Origin: Thermoplasmata archaeon
GTDB lineage: Archaea; Thermoplasmatota; Thermoplasmata; RBG-16-68-12
Length of the DNA stretch: 64,000 nucleotides
Direction of reading: 5' to 3'
Assembly (NCBI GenBank): GCA_036395115.1
Contig: DASWDU010000049.1
Location: 55,203 to 119,202, forward strand
Positions 1 to 8,506 of this stretch are shown piece after piece. Every line of letters starts with the position of its first letter. The first letter of the stretch is position 1. A program made the position numbers and the translations under genes. The notes below the pieces were generated by a model. That model was not told where the DNA came from. It saw only the letters and a list, made by a program, of their open reading frames with translations, and made no database searches.

Positions 1-482
1 TGTTTCCTGCCCGCCGGAGGTTCGAACGCCTCCGGGACGCCCAACGGTGTGAACCCCACCACGTGGACGTCCGCCGGGATGCTCAGGAGGGCCTTCACCT
101 TCTCCTCGTTGAAGGCGAAGATCCAGGAGGTCCCTAGCCCCTCACTCGTGGCCGCCACGGTGACGTTCGCAAGGGCCATGCCCACATCGACCGGATACGA
201 GTTCATGTATCCGCCGATCATCGCGACCGCCTCGTCGAGCCGGGCACACGCGACGACCACCAAGGGCGCGTCGGCCATGTGCTTCGAGTTCGTGCAGGCG
301 CCCGCGAGTTTCCGCTTCGCGTCCTCGTCCGAGACGACGATGAACTTCCACGGCTGCAGGTTCTCCGCCGAATGGGCGAATCGGGCCGCGTTCATGATCG
401 CCTGGACTTTCTGCTCGGGGACCGGATCGGGCTTGTACTTGCTCACGCTCTTCACCGACTTGATGGCCTCAAGGGCCTCCAT
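1..482 (-). CDS. Nitroreductase family protein (3' end outside window)
   Basis: FMN-dependent nitroreductase-fold oxidoreductase, probably using NAD(P)H; substrate unknown. About 160 residues are visible and the C-terminus lies beyond base 1. The N-terminus has the family helix (MEALEAIKSVKSVSKYKPDP), then ARFAHSAENLQPWKF, the usual region binding FMN phosphate and ribose, and later a GLGTSWIFAF segment typical of the fold. The ATG at 482 is chosen because a TATA-like box (TTATTATC read on the minus strand, about 512-521) lies about 30 bases upstream, fitting a leaderless transcript. Family is clear; the exact reaction is not. Confidence 0.85.
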   Translation of the reverse strand, partial: MEALEAIKSVKSVSKYKPDPVPEQKVQAIMNAARFAHSAENLQPWKFIVVSDEDAKRKLAGACTNSKHMADAPLVVVACARLDEAVAMIGGYMNSYPVDVGMALANVTVAATSEGLGTSWIFAFNEEKVKALLSIPADVHVVGFTPLGVPEAFEPPAGRK

Positions 483-510
483 ATCGTCCCGAGGCGTCCG
501 ATTTGGCGTG

Positions 511-523
511 GTGATAATAAGCG
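511..523 (-). promoter_or_regulatory. Box A (TATA-like) promoter of nitroreductase gene
   Basis: Minus-strand CGCTTATTATCAC is centred about 30 bases before the ATG at 482, as expected for an archaeal leaderless promoter. Confidence 0.5.
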
Positions 524-765
524 TTTCGGGATGGTTATTCCCCTTCGACTCTCGTTGCGGAGGGAGACATCCGGCCCGAAGCGACGCTGACTCGTGACCG
601 CACCATTTGGCCCGGGTCCCCCGGGCGACGATCCTTCAAAATTCGACATCGTCGGGTATCCGCGGGGGACCCGCCCGAGAGATCACCGCGGAAACGGCCT
701 AATAGAGCCAGGTTCATATGTTCCAAGCTGAAGCGCTGCCGTCGTCGCCGGCATGGGGGAGGAAG

Positions 766-3492
766 ATGAAATTTCGGTGGGCATCAGTCCTGACGGTTGG
801 GACGCTCCTTCTCGTTCTCGTCCTTGCCGGCGTTCGTGGAGCGGCCACGGTCACGGAAACGAGACTCGTGCCGAACGATGGCGCCATCGGCGACCTCTTC
901 GGCGGTCTCGGCGTGTCCATGAGCGGGGACACCGCGGTGATCGGGGCGCCGGGCAAAGACAGCGGCACGGGAGCCGCCTACGTCTTCGTCCGAAGCGGGA
1001 CGACCTGGTCGCAACAGGCGAAGCTCACGGCGAGCGACGGCGCCCCGTATGACGCATTCGGAACGTTCTCCTCTATAAGCGAGAATACAACACTCGTCGG
1101 GGCCCCCTACGGTGGCAACGGCACGGGAGCCGCCTACGTCTTCGTCCGGAGCGGGACGACCTGGTCGCAACAGGCGAAGCTCACGGCGAGCGATGCCGCG
1201 CCCTTCGTGTCCTTTGGCATCTACGTGGCGCTCGACGGGGACACCGCTTTGATCGGTGCGGTCTACAAGAACAATCAGACGGAAGCCGCCTACGTCTTCG
1301 TGCGGAACGGGACGACCTGGTCTCAGCAGGCGAGGCTTACGGCAGGCGATGGGGCGTCTGGGGACGGTTTCGGCGGCTCCATCAACGGCGACGCCGCGGT
1401 AATCGGGGCCCCCGGCAAAAGAAGGGGCACCGGAGCCGCCTACGTCTACGTCCGGAATGGGACGAACTGGTCGCAGGAGGCGAAGCTTACGGCGAGCGAT
1501 GGGTTGCCGGGGGACTTGTTCGGGAATCGCGTTTCCCTCGGGAGGGACACAGCCCTCGTCACGGCCCCTGGCAAAGACAACGCTACGGGAGCCGCCTACG
1601 TCTACGTCCGGAATGGGACGAACTGGTCGCAGGAGGCGAAGCTTGGCGCGAATGATACCGCCGCCGGTGATGCGTTCGGCCTAGGGCTCTCTCTCGACGG
1701 AGAGATCGCCGTCATCGGGGCGCCGGGCGACGACGATCGCGGGACCGATTCTGGTTCCGCGTACCTGTTCGTCCGGAACGGTACGACTTGGTCCCAGAAA
1801 GCGAAGCTGACCGCGAGCGACGGTGCAACCGGTGATGGTTTCGCAGACGTGGGTGTGTCCGTCAGCGGTGACACGGCCCTCATCGGCGCCCCCTTCAAGG
1901 ACCGCCACACGGGGGCCGCCTACATCTACGAACTTGCCTTACACGCCACCGCTCCGTCCGCGCCTCAGAACCTGGAGGGGACCGCGGGCGACGCCCAGGT
2001 CACCCTGACGTGGCAGGCACCGTCCTCCGACGGCGGTACGCCAATCACGAACTACCGGATCTACCGTGGGACCGAGTCGGGCGGCGAAGGCTTCGTCGCC
2101 GATGCAGGCACCGAGCTGACGTACACCGACACGGGCCTCACGAACGGGGTGACGTACTACTACGAAGTGGGTGCGGTGAACGCCGTGGGAGAGAGCCCGC
2201 CGTCGAGCGAGGTCTCGGCCACGCCGGCCACGATCCCGTCCGCGCCGCAGAATTTGGAAGCGACTTCCAGCGACCGCCGGGTCGACCTCGCATGGCTCGC
2301 GCCGGCCTCCAACGGAGGCCTCCCGATTACCAACTACCTCATCTACCGGGGGACGTCGCCCGGCAGCGAGACGCAGATCGCGACGCTCGGGGATGTCCGC
2401 TCCTACACGGACGTGGGAGTGACGAATGGCCTCACATATTACTATCAGGTGAGTGCGGTGAACGCCGTGGGAGAAAGCCCCCCGTCGAGCGAGGTCTCGG
2501 CCACTCCGGTCACAATCCCATCCGCGCCGCAGAACTTGGGGGCGAATCCCGGCGACGTCCGGGTTGTGCTCGCATGGCAGGCACCGTCCTCCGACGGCGG
2601 CTCGCCGATCACGAACTACTCTGTGTACCGAGGGACATCGTCAGGCGGGGAGACGCAGTTCAAGATCCTCGACGAGGTCCTTTCCTACACGGACACCGCA
2701 GTCACGAATGGCGCGACGTACTACTACCAGGTGAGCGCCTCGACCGCGATTGCAGAGGGGCCGAAGTCGGACGAAGTCGCCGCCACGCCGGCGGCGACGC
2801 CCTCGGCCCCCGCGGTCTTCCCGCCGACGGCGGGCGATGCGCAAGTCGCGCTCTCGTGGCTGGCTCCGTCCTCCGACGGCGGATCGCCGATTACCGGCTA
2901 CAACCTCTACCGCGGCACCATCGCCGCCGCGGAGTCGCTTGTCGCGGACCTCGGCAACGTCCTCTCCTACACCGACGCCGGCCTCACGAACGGCGTCACG
3001 TATTATTATCAGGTGAGCGCGGTGAACGGGGCCGGGGAAGGCCAGCGGAGCTCAGAAGTTTCCACGATGCCGGCGCCGCCCCCGGATACCACAAAGCCCA
3101 CGGTCGTGATCGTTTCGCCGACATCCGGAGCGACGGTGACGTCCGCCACCCTGACCGTCAACGGAACGGCTTCGGACAACGTCGCCGTCCAGAAGGTAGA
3201 TCTCAGCATGGACGGAACGAACTGGGTCACCGCGACGGGCACGACCTCATGGTCCGCGACGGTGACGCTCCAAGAAGGCTCGAACACGATCTACGTTCGG
3301 GTGACGGACACCTCGGGCAACACGCAGACCAAGACGATTACCGTGATTTTGCAGACCCCGGTCTCGGTCGCCGGCCTGCCGCCGGTCGTCCTCATCGGCG
3401 TGGCCGTCGCGATCGTGATCGGTGTGGTCGCGGCGGCCGAGGTTGCGCTCACACTCTCGAGGCGGAGAGCGGGCCGGAAGGGACGACCGTAG
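766..3492 (+). CDS. Secreted FG-GAP propeller / fibronectin type III surface protein
   Basis: Cell-surface protein of 908 residues. The ATG at 766 is preferred over the one at 718 because it follows a GGGGAGGAAG ribosome site and opens a clean signal peptide (MKFRWASVLTVGTLLLVLVL). Residues about 30-400 hold seven FG-GAP-type repeats, each with GDTAVIGAPGKD-like and GAAYVFVRSGTTWSQ-like motifs, enough for a closed seven-bladed propeller. Four fibronectin type III domains follow (about 405-790), each with a YYYQVSAVN-type strand and joined by ATPATIPSAPQNL-like linkers. Next comes an Ig-like domain with SDNVAVQKVDLSMDG, a C-terminal transmembrane helix (VVLIGVAVAIVIGVVAAAEV) and a basic tail. 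It is probably anchored and extracellular, with an adhesion or binding role inferred from architecture only. Confidence 0.85.
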   Translation: MKFRWASVLTVGTLLLVLVLAGVRGAATVTETRLVPNDGAIGDLFGGLGVSMSGDTAVIGAPGKDSGTGAAYVFVRSGTTWSQQAKLTASDGAPYDAFGTFSSISENTTLVGAPYGGNGTGAAYVFVRSGTTWSQQAKLTASDAAPFVSFGIYVALDGDTALIGAVYKNNQTEAAYVFVRNGTTWSQQARLTAGDGASGDGFGGSINGDAAVIGAPGKRRGTGAAYVYVRNGTNWSQEAKLTASDGLPGDLFGNRVSLGRDTALVTAPGKDNATGAAYVYVRNGTNWSQEAKLGANDTAAGDAFGLGLSLDGEIAVIGAPGDDDRGTDSGSAYLFVRNGTTWSQKAKLTASDGATGDGFADVGVSVSGDTALIGAPFKDRHTGAAYIYELALHATAPSAPQNLEGTAGDAQVTLTWQAPSSDGGTPITNYRIYRGTESGGEGFVADAGTELTYTDTGLTNGVTYYYEVGAVNAVGESPPSSEVSATPATIPSAPQNLEATSSDRRVDLAWLAPASNGGLPITNYLIYRGTSPGSETQIATLGDVRSYTDVGVTNGLTYYYQVSAVNAVGESPPSSEVSATPVTIPSAPQNLGANPGDVRVVLAWQAPSSDGGSPITNYSVYRGTSSGGETQFKILDEVLSYTDTAVTNGATYYYQVSASTAIAEGPKSDEVAATPAATPSAPAVFPPTAGDAQVALSWLAPSSDGGSPITGYNLYRGTIAAAESLVADLGNVLSYTDAGLTNGVTYYYQVSAVNGAGEGQRSSEVSTMPAPPPDTTKPTVVIVSPTSGATVTSATLTVNGTASDNVAVQKVDLSMDGTNWVTATGTTSWSATVTLQEGSNTIYVRVTDTSGNTQTKTITVILQTPVSVAGLPPVVLIGVAVAIVIGVVAAAEVALTLSRRRAGRKGRP
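930..1950 (+). repeat. Tandem FG-GAP coding repeats (seven units)
   Basis: About 150-bp units within the surface-protein gene share near-identical DNA cores such as GGAGCCGCCTACGTCTTCGT (near 970 and 1126) and variants near 1285, 1435, 1590, 1750 and 1915. The close DNA identity of neighbouring units suggests recent duplication or gene conversion. Confidence 0.8.
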
Positions 3493-3644
3493 CACATCGG
3501 AATCCGGATCGCGCCTCGGGTCGCTCGATGGTCCGGCGCGACCTCTCGGGTGAAGGGGAACGAACGCGGAGTCTGCGCCTCCGATTCGCAACGCAGTCGA
3601 GCGAGAGAACGTTTAAGTCGCGTCACCATCTTCCGCGGCCCCGC

Positions 3645-3719
3645 GGGCCCGTAGCTTAGCCCGGTTGGAGCGCCCGGCTGATAACCGGGAGGTCGCCAGT
3701 CCAAATCTGGCCGGGCCCA
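3645..3719 (+). tRNA. tRNA-Ile (anticodon GAT)
   Basis: Full cloverleaf. The acceptor GGGCCCG pairs with CGGGCCC, the anticodon stem is CCCGG/CCGGG around loop CTGATAA, and the T stem GCCAG/CTGGC flanks loop TCCAAAT. Discriminator is A. CCA is not encoded and no intron is visible. A TTTAAG promoter-like box lies at about 3611-3616, about 30 bases upstream. Confidence 0.96.
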
Positions 3720-3761
3720 CTTCTGGCGCGGTTCGCTCCGCCGCGTCGGCGCCTGACGGTG

Positions 3762-4148
3762 TCACGGCCGGAGGACCCGGGCGACGATCCGGAGGACTTC
3801 CTCGGCCGCGAACGGCTTCAACAGGAGCGTCACCCCGCGACGCCGTGTGGGGTCGATTTGCTCGTAGACGTACGGAAAGGCCGTGATCAAGATTGCGGGG
3901 AGCGCCGGTCGCGTTCGTCGGGCGGCTTCGATTAGCTCCACGCCGCTGGCACCGGGCATCTGGAAGTCCGTCAGGAGCAGGTCGACCTCGTCGGCCTCGA
4001 TGCGCTCCAACGCCTCCTCCGCGCTCGCCGCCGTGAAGGTTCGGTAGTCGTCCATCGAAAGCAGCTCCGCCAGGTTCTCGCGGATGCCTTCGTCGTCGTC
4101 GACGACGAGGACGGACGGCCTTCGGCCTTGTGGCTCGGACCCCCTCAC
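3762..4148 (-). CDS. Stand-alone response regulator receiver protein
   Basis: Single-domain CheY-like receiver of 128 residues with no output domain. Acidic pocket VVDDDEG (D18, D19), phospho-acceptor Asp61 in LLLTDFQMPG, Thr89 in ILITAF and Lys111 in LLLKPF are all present. GTG at 4148 is preferred over the TTG at 4211 because a box A (CGCATAATACC read on the minus strand, about 4178-4188) lies about 35 bases upstream and this start gives the usual length for a lone receiver. It lies just after the histidine kinase gene and is presumably its phosphorylation partner; with no DNA-binding domain, the output must go through protein contacts. Confidence 0.88.
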   Translation of the reverse strand: MRGSEPQGRRPSVLVVDDDEGIRENLAELLSMDDYRTFTAASAEEALERIEADEVDLLLTDFQMPGASGVELIEAARRTRPALPAILITAFPYVYEQIDPTRRRGVTLLLKPFAAEEVLRIVARVLRP

Positions 4149-4229
4149 ACAATCACCCGACGCCTCGAGACCCGCTCGGGTATTATGCGGTCGGTCAATT
4201 CCGCTCGACAAGCTTCGGGGCCCGCCGGC

Positions 4230-6065
4230 CTAAGGGGGGTCCGGCGACACATCGACCCGCGCGGGCTCGCGCGGTGGTGGCTCTCGTCCCTCGGCATCTT
4301 CGGGGCGGGGCGCCTCTGCGGACGACACGGCCTCGAGATTCCGCGGGAGCAGGACCGTGAACGCCGAGCCTCTTCCTTCCTCCGACGTGACGACGATATC
4401 TCCGCCGTGAGCGACGACGAAGTTCTTGCTCAGCGCGAGGCCGAGGCCCGTGCCTTCCCCCTTCTTCTTCGTCGTAAAGAACGGTTCGAAGATGCGCTTC
4501 TGTACGTCCGGGGGCATGCCCGTCCCGGTGTCGGAGACGACGACGGCGAGGAAGTCCCTCTGCTCCTCCGTTCGCACCCGCACGGCGCCTTTCGACGTCG
4601 CCTCGTACGCGTTCTTCAGGAGGTTGACCAGGACCTCCTGCATGCGGATCGGATCGGCCCGGCAGGGGATCGGTCGATCCCCGAGTTCGACGCGCGTGGC
4701 GACATCGGCCTTGCAGTAGACCTCGGCTTGCTCCACGGACGCGCGGACAATCTCGGCCAAGTCGACGTCCGCGACGTTCAGCGTGCCCGGCTTCCCGAAT
4801 TTTAGGAGTTCCGCGGTGATGCTTGCGGCAATTTTCCCTTGCGCCGTGATCTTTCCAAGGCGTGTCTGAATCTCGGGGTCGTCCGTCCGGCGCTTGATGC
4901 TCGCCGTGAGGAGCGAAATGTTCGTGAGCGGCGTGTTGATTTCGTGGGCGACGAACGAGGCGATTCGTCCCATCGAACCCCAGCGCTCGCTCTCGAGGAG
5001 TCGCCGTCGCAGTGCGGCCTCCTCCGTCACATCCCTCGCGATCGTCGCGGCTCCGACGAGTCGGCCGGCCGAATCTCGGATTGGAGAGATGGTGAGGGCG
5101 ACCGAGATCCTCCGCCCGTCCTTTCGGATCCGGGTCGTTTCGAAACGAGGAATCGCCTCTCCCCTCTGGATTTTCTCCATGATTCGCCGGAGTTCGTCCC
5201 GAGCTTCGTCCGCCGCGAGGAGCGCAATTGGCTGGCCGAGTGCCTCGTCGGCCGTGTAGCCGTAGATGCGCTCGGCCCCACGGTTCCAGCTTGTGATTCG
5301 TCCCTCGAGCGTCTTCCCGATGATCGCGTCTTGCGAACTCTCGACGATGGCTGCGAGCCGCCCCATCGCTTCCTGTTCTCCCCTCCTTTCCGTGACGTCG
5401 CGCAAGACGCCGGTGAACAAGCGCCGGTCGGCCGTCCTGTATTCCCCCAACGACACTTCGATCGGGATCTCTCGTCCGTTCTTGTGGAGGCCGAAGAACT
5501 CGATGCTCTGCCACGGGACATGCTTCTCGCCCGTCTCGTTGTACCGACGGAACGACCGGAGATGGAGGGGCCGGAACCGTTCGGGCATGAGCATCGTGAG
5601 CTCCTGGCCAAGGAGCTCGTCCTGGGAATAGCCGAAAATCCTCGCGGCCGACTCGTTCACGAACTGGATTCGACTTTTCTCGTCGATCGTCACGATGCCG
5701 TCCGCCATCGTTGCCGCGACCGTCCGGAAGCCGCTCTCGCTCGCGCGGGCGGCCTCGACGGCCTCCGCTCGCCCGAGCGTCGCTCGGCTCAGGCTCCGGG
5801 CGTATAAGGCGATCGCGACGACCGCGCCGGCGATCGGAGCGAGAAACAGCAAGCCGAGCCCGAGCGGCGCGGGCGAGAAGCCTCGAACCTGCGCGATGGC
5901 GATTGCGACCGCGATGATCACGGCGAGGGCGGACAAGCCCCCGACGAGGATCCACAGCCCGATTGTTCGCGCTGAAACCTTCGCGAGCCATCTTGGGCGG
6001 CGCCCTGGTTGCTTCCTGCCCAGCGGAGTCGATCCCGTCGGATCCGCTTCGCCGGTGGCCGTCAT
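4230..6065 (-). CDS. Membrane PAS-PAS sensor histidine kinase
   Basis: Hybrid-free sensor kinase of 611 residues. Two transmembrane helices sit at about 32-59 and 68-89 with almost no external loop, so the signal is probably sensed in the membrane or cytoplasm. Two PAS domains follow (about 109-229 and 234-349; GYSQDELLGQ and GYTADEALGQ). Phospho-acceptor His374 is in FVAHEINTPL. The ATPase has N box NLLKNAYEA, G1 SDTGTGMPPD, F box FEPFFTTKKK and G2 GEGTGLGLA. ATG at 6065 opens MTATGEADP; a TTTATG-like box lies near 6175-6184, and the region between is R/P-rich and unlike protein. It is transcribed toward the receiver gene and likely forms a two-component pair with it. Confidence 0.92.
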   Translation of the reverse strand: MTATGEADPTGSTPLGRKQPGRRPRWLAKVSARTIGLWILVGGLSALAVIIAVAIAIAQVRGFSPAPLGLGLLFLAPIAGAVVAIALYARSLSRATLGRAEAVEAARASESGFRTVAATMADGIVTIDEKSRIQFVNESAARIFGYSQDELLGQELTMLMPERFRPLHLRSFRRYNETGEKHVPWQSIEFFGLHKNGREIPIEVSLGEYRTADRRLFTGVLRDVTERRGEQEAMGRLAAIVESSQDAIIGKTLEGRITSWNRGAERIYGYTADEALGQPIALLAADEARDELRRIMEKIQRGEAIPRFETTRIRKDGRRISVALTISPIRDSAGRLVGAATIARDVTEEAALRRRLLESERWGSMGRIASFVAHEINTPLTNISLLTASIKRRTDDPEIQTRLGKITAQGKIAASITAELLKFGKPGTLNVADVDLAEIVRASVEQAEVYCKADVATRVELGDRPIPCRADPIRMQEVLVNLLKNAYEATSKGAVRVRTEEQRDFLAVVVSDTGTGMPPDVQKRIFEPFFTTKKKGEGTGLGLALSKNFVVAHGGDIVVTSEEGRGSAFTVLLPRNLEAVSSAEAPRPEDAEGREPPPREPARVDVSPDPP

Positions 6066-6296
6066 GGCTCCCTGTCCCTCTTGGCGGGAGCGGTCGACAC
6101 TGGCCGGTGGCAGTGGGGATCGAGAACCCGGCACGCGAGCATGGAGGGCCGGGCCGCCAACGGAGTTCTCGCGGCATAAAGCTTTAGAACCTTCGTCCGG
6201 ATTTTCACTTTCGGCGACCTCCCCCCGTCGCAACCATGGCTACGACAGCCGCGGGGTTGGTCACACACCTCCGGTGGAAGACCACCTTGCGGACGA

Positions 6297-6308
6297 GAGG
6301 CTTATCAG
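6297..6308 (+). promoter_or_regulatory. Box A promoter for the anchored hypothetical gene
   Basis: GGCTTATCAG ends about 26 bases before the ATG at 6334, the spacing expected of a leaderless archaeal transcript. Confidence 0.45.
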
Positions 6309-6333
6309 CGATGCTCGGCTCCATGGCCAAGTT

Positions 6334-6882
6334 ATGCCACCCGCCGAGGATCCGGTCGGGAGCGACACCGAAAGCCGCGACCTCCCGGGCGCGACCGAGG
6401 CCAGGGGCGATTCGATTCGCGAGCGCCGAACCCTTCGGTTCGTGCTCTTGAGCTTCGTCGCGGTCGGGCTCGTCGTCGCCGCGGCATTTTACGTCGACTC
6501 GCTCTTGCCGTCTCGGCCCCTTCCGACGGACAAGCTCGTCTTTTCCGACGTGTCCCTCGTCGACGGCAACGCGTCCTTCCTCGTGCAGGGCGAATCGGGC
6601 GGACCGTATTCGTACGGCGGATTCGAGACGACGCTTGTCGTCAACGACTTTCCGGGTCCGTCCATCGGGCTCGGGCCGCCCCAGTCGATAGCACGCTTCT
6701 CGATCGGACCGAACTTCTATCGGATCACATGGCTGGATCCCGACGCCGACGGCGCCCCGGGCGTCGGCGATTCGTTCCTCGTTTCCGGCGACGGAGCCCC
6801 GCTGCCCTCGCTCAGCGCATACGAATTCGACTTGCGGTGGCAGGGAACGTGGACTGCGAAGGCGTTCTGGACGACGGACTAG
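6334..6882 (+). CDS. Membrane-anchored hypothetical extracellular protein
   Basis: 182 residues. An acidic and basic cytoplasmic N-terminus of about 30 residues precedes one transmembrane helix (FVLLSFVAVGLVVAAAFYVD) and a soluble, probably external, beta-rich domain with the acidic segment DPDADGAPGVGDSFLVSG. The ATG at 6334 is supported by the box A about 30 bases upstream. No catalytic motif is recognised. The layout (one N-terminal helix, beta domain) resembles archaeal pilin-like or surface accessory proteins, but no class III signal-peptide motif is clear. It sits between the divergent histidine kinase and the threonine genes with no evident link to either. Confidence 0.7.
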   Translation: MPPAEDPVGSDTESRDLPGATEARGDSIRERRTLRFVLLSFVAVGLVVAAAFYVDSLLPSRPLPTDKLVFSDVSLVDGNASFLVQGESGGPYSYGGFETTLVVNDFPGPSIGLGPPQSIARFSIGPNFYRITWLDPDADGAPGVGDSFLVSGDGAPLPSLSAYEFDLRWQGTWTAKAFWTTD

Positions 6883-6993
6883 ATCGCCGAGGACTTCCGA
6901 TACGAATATCGGTATTCCCGTCCGACTATTTTCCGTCACAACACTTATCTAGATTTCATCGGTCCCCGACGCGGCGCTCGGAGAGTCGATCAA

Positions 6994-8235
6994 ATGGGCT
7001 ACGTGCGCGGACTTCGTTGTCGAGAGTGCGGCGCGGAGTATCCTCCGGCGCAGCTCACGGTCTGCGACGCCTGCTTCGGCCCGCTCGAAGTCGCGTACGA
7101 GTTCGACGCGGTGCGCGAGGCGTTCCGTCGCGAGGCGCTGGCCGCCCGGTCCCGCGACCTCTGGCGGTATCGGGAGCTCCTGCCCGTCTTCGACGAAACC
7201 GCGAAGGTCGACCTCCAGGTTGGCTTCACGCCGCTCCGGCGCGCCGAGAACCTCGGGAAGGCCCTCGACCTCCGAGACGTGTGGGTCAAGGACGACACGG
7301 TCAATCCGACGTATTCGTTCAAAGACCGGCCGGTCGCCGTGGCGGTCGCGAAGGCTCGGGAATGGAACCTCCCCGCCGTCGGCTGCGCATCGACCGGCAA
7401 CCTCGCCGCGGCCACGGCCGCCGCCGCGGCGAAGGCGCGCCTCCCTTGCTACGTCTTCGCCCCCGCCTCCCTCGAGCCGGGGAAGCTGCTCGTGCCGCGA
7501 ATCTATGGGGCCACGGTCGTCGCGGTCGACGGGACGTACGACGAGGCGAACCGCGTCGCGTTGCTCGCCGCGGATCGTCGCGGTTGGGGGTTCGTGAACA
7601 TCAACCTGCGACCGTACTACGCGGAAGGTTCCAAGACGCTCTTGCTCGAGACGTGGGAGCAGCTCGGGTTCGACTTGCCCGGCGTGATCATCGTGCCCCT
7701 CGGATCCGGCCTGCTCCTCACCTCGGTCGACAAGGGAATACGAGAACTCCGCGAGCTCGACGAGGTCTCCGGGGATGCGACGCGGCTCGTGGGGACGCAG
7801 GCCTCGGGCTGCGCCCCGATCGTCCGGGGCTTCGAGGCGCCCGACGGACGACCGCGTCCCGTCAAGAGGCCCGAGACGATCGCAGAGTCCCTGGCCATCG
7901 GCGATCCCGCGTCCGGCTACGAAGCGATTCAGGCTATGCGCACGACGCGCGGCTTCGCGGACGCTCCGAACGACGCGGAGATCCTCGGGGGACAGGGGCT
8001 CCTCGCCCGGACGGAGGGCGTGTTCACGGAACCGGCGGGCGGCACCACCGTCGCGACCCTGAAACGGGCGCGCGAGGACGGCCGGATCGATCGCGACGAG
8101 CGCGTCGTGCTGCTCGTGACGGGAAACGGGCTGAAGGCGCCCGGTGTCTGGCGGGAGACGTTCCCGCCGCTGACGCCCGTCCCGCCGACGCCCGCGGCGG
8201 TCGATGCGTTCCTCGGAGGGATCGGCCATGGTTAG
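6994..8235 (+). CDS. thrC: Threonine synthase-like PLP enzyme (fold type II)
   Basis: Converts O-phosphohomoserine to threonine if it is a true threonine synthase. 413 residues. The N-terminal zinc-ribbon-like motif (C9, C12, C24, C27) is common in archaeal ThrC. The PLP lysine is K110 in NPTYSFKDRP. GCASTGNLAAA matches the substrate-loop signature and the phosphate-binding loop is PLGSGLLL. A box A (ACACTTATCTA, about 6940-6950) gives a short leader. It overlaps the next gene by 8 bases (ATGGTTAG), so translation is probably coupled. Homoserine kinase follows one gene later, which supports the assignment. Sulfur-transferring paralogues share this fold, so see the finding on the middle gene. 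Confidence 0.88.
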   Translation: MGYVRGLRCRECGAEYPPAQLTVCDACFGPLEVAYEFDAVREAFRREALAARSRDLWRYRELLPVFDETAKVDLQVGFTPLRRAENLGKALDLRDVWVKDDTVNPTYSFKDRPVAVAVAKAREWNLPAVGCASTGNLAAATAAAAAKARLPCYVFAPASLEPGKLLVPRIYGATVVAVDGTYDEANRVALLAADRRGWGFVNINLRPYYAEGSKTLLLETWEQLGFDLPGVIIVPLGSGLLLTSVDKGIRELRELDEVSGDATRLVGTQASGCAPIVRGFEAPDGRPRPVKRPETIAESLAIGDPASGYEAIQAMRTTRGFADAPNDAEILGGQGLLARTEGVFTEPAGGTTVATLKRAREDGRIDRDERVVLLVTGNGLKAPGVWRETFPPLTPVPPTPAAVDAFLGGIGHG

Positions 8236-8506
8236 GCTCGTCCTCGCCTCTCCCATCGCCGTCGCGACGCAAGGCGAGCGGGAGATCGACCTGGAATTCG
8301 AGGGGACGCTCGCCCAGCTCTTCGAGATCGTCACGGGCAGGTACGGTCGGCAATTCCACCAACGGATATTCGACGGGGACGGTCGGCTCAAGCGGTTCGT
8401 GAACGTCTACGTGAACGGCGAGGATGCTCGGTACATCAAGGGTCTCGAGACGCCGATCCCACGCGACGCGACCGTCGACTTGCTCCCCGCCATCGCCGGC
8501 GGATGA
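8228..8506 (+). CDS. Ubiquitin-fold MoaD/ThiS-like sulfur carrier protein
   Basis: 92-residue beta-grasp protein. It has the MoaD-like opening strand (MVRLVLASPIAVATQGEREI), a central helix (LAQLFEIVTGRYG), the VNVYVNGEDARYIKGLETP strand-turn typical of MoaD, and ends in LLPAIAGG. The terminal Gly-Gly is the hallmark of proteins that are adenylated and thiocarboxylated by an E1-like enzyme. It is tightly embedded: its ATG overlaps the thrC stop by 8 bases and its stop overlaps the thrB ATG (ATGA). Known relatives serve molybdopterin or thiamine synthesis, cysteine synthesis (CysO) or protein modification (archaeal SAMPs). No E1 or MoaE gene is in the window. Family call is strong; role is open. 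Confidence 0.85.
   Translation: MVRLVLASPIAVATQGEREIDLEFEGTLAQLFEIVTGRYGRQFHQRIFDGDGRLKRFVNVYVNGEDARYIKGLETPIPRDATVDLLPAIAGG

Noticed and set aside
930..1950. Short DNA repeats that could suggest a CRISPR array
   Set aside because: Units are in frame, about 150 bp, and encode FG-GAP blades; there are no unique spacers of constant size and no cas genes.
2010..3659. 549-codon plus-strand frame overlapping the fibronectin domains
   Set aside because: Arg-rich alternative frame of repetitive fibronectin-coding DNA that runs into the tRNA-Ile gene.
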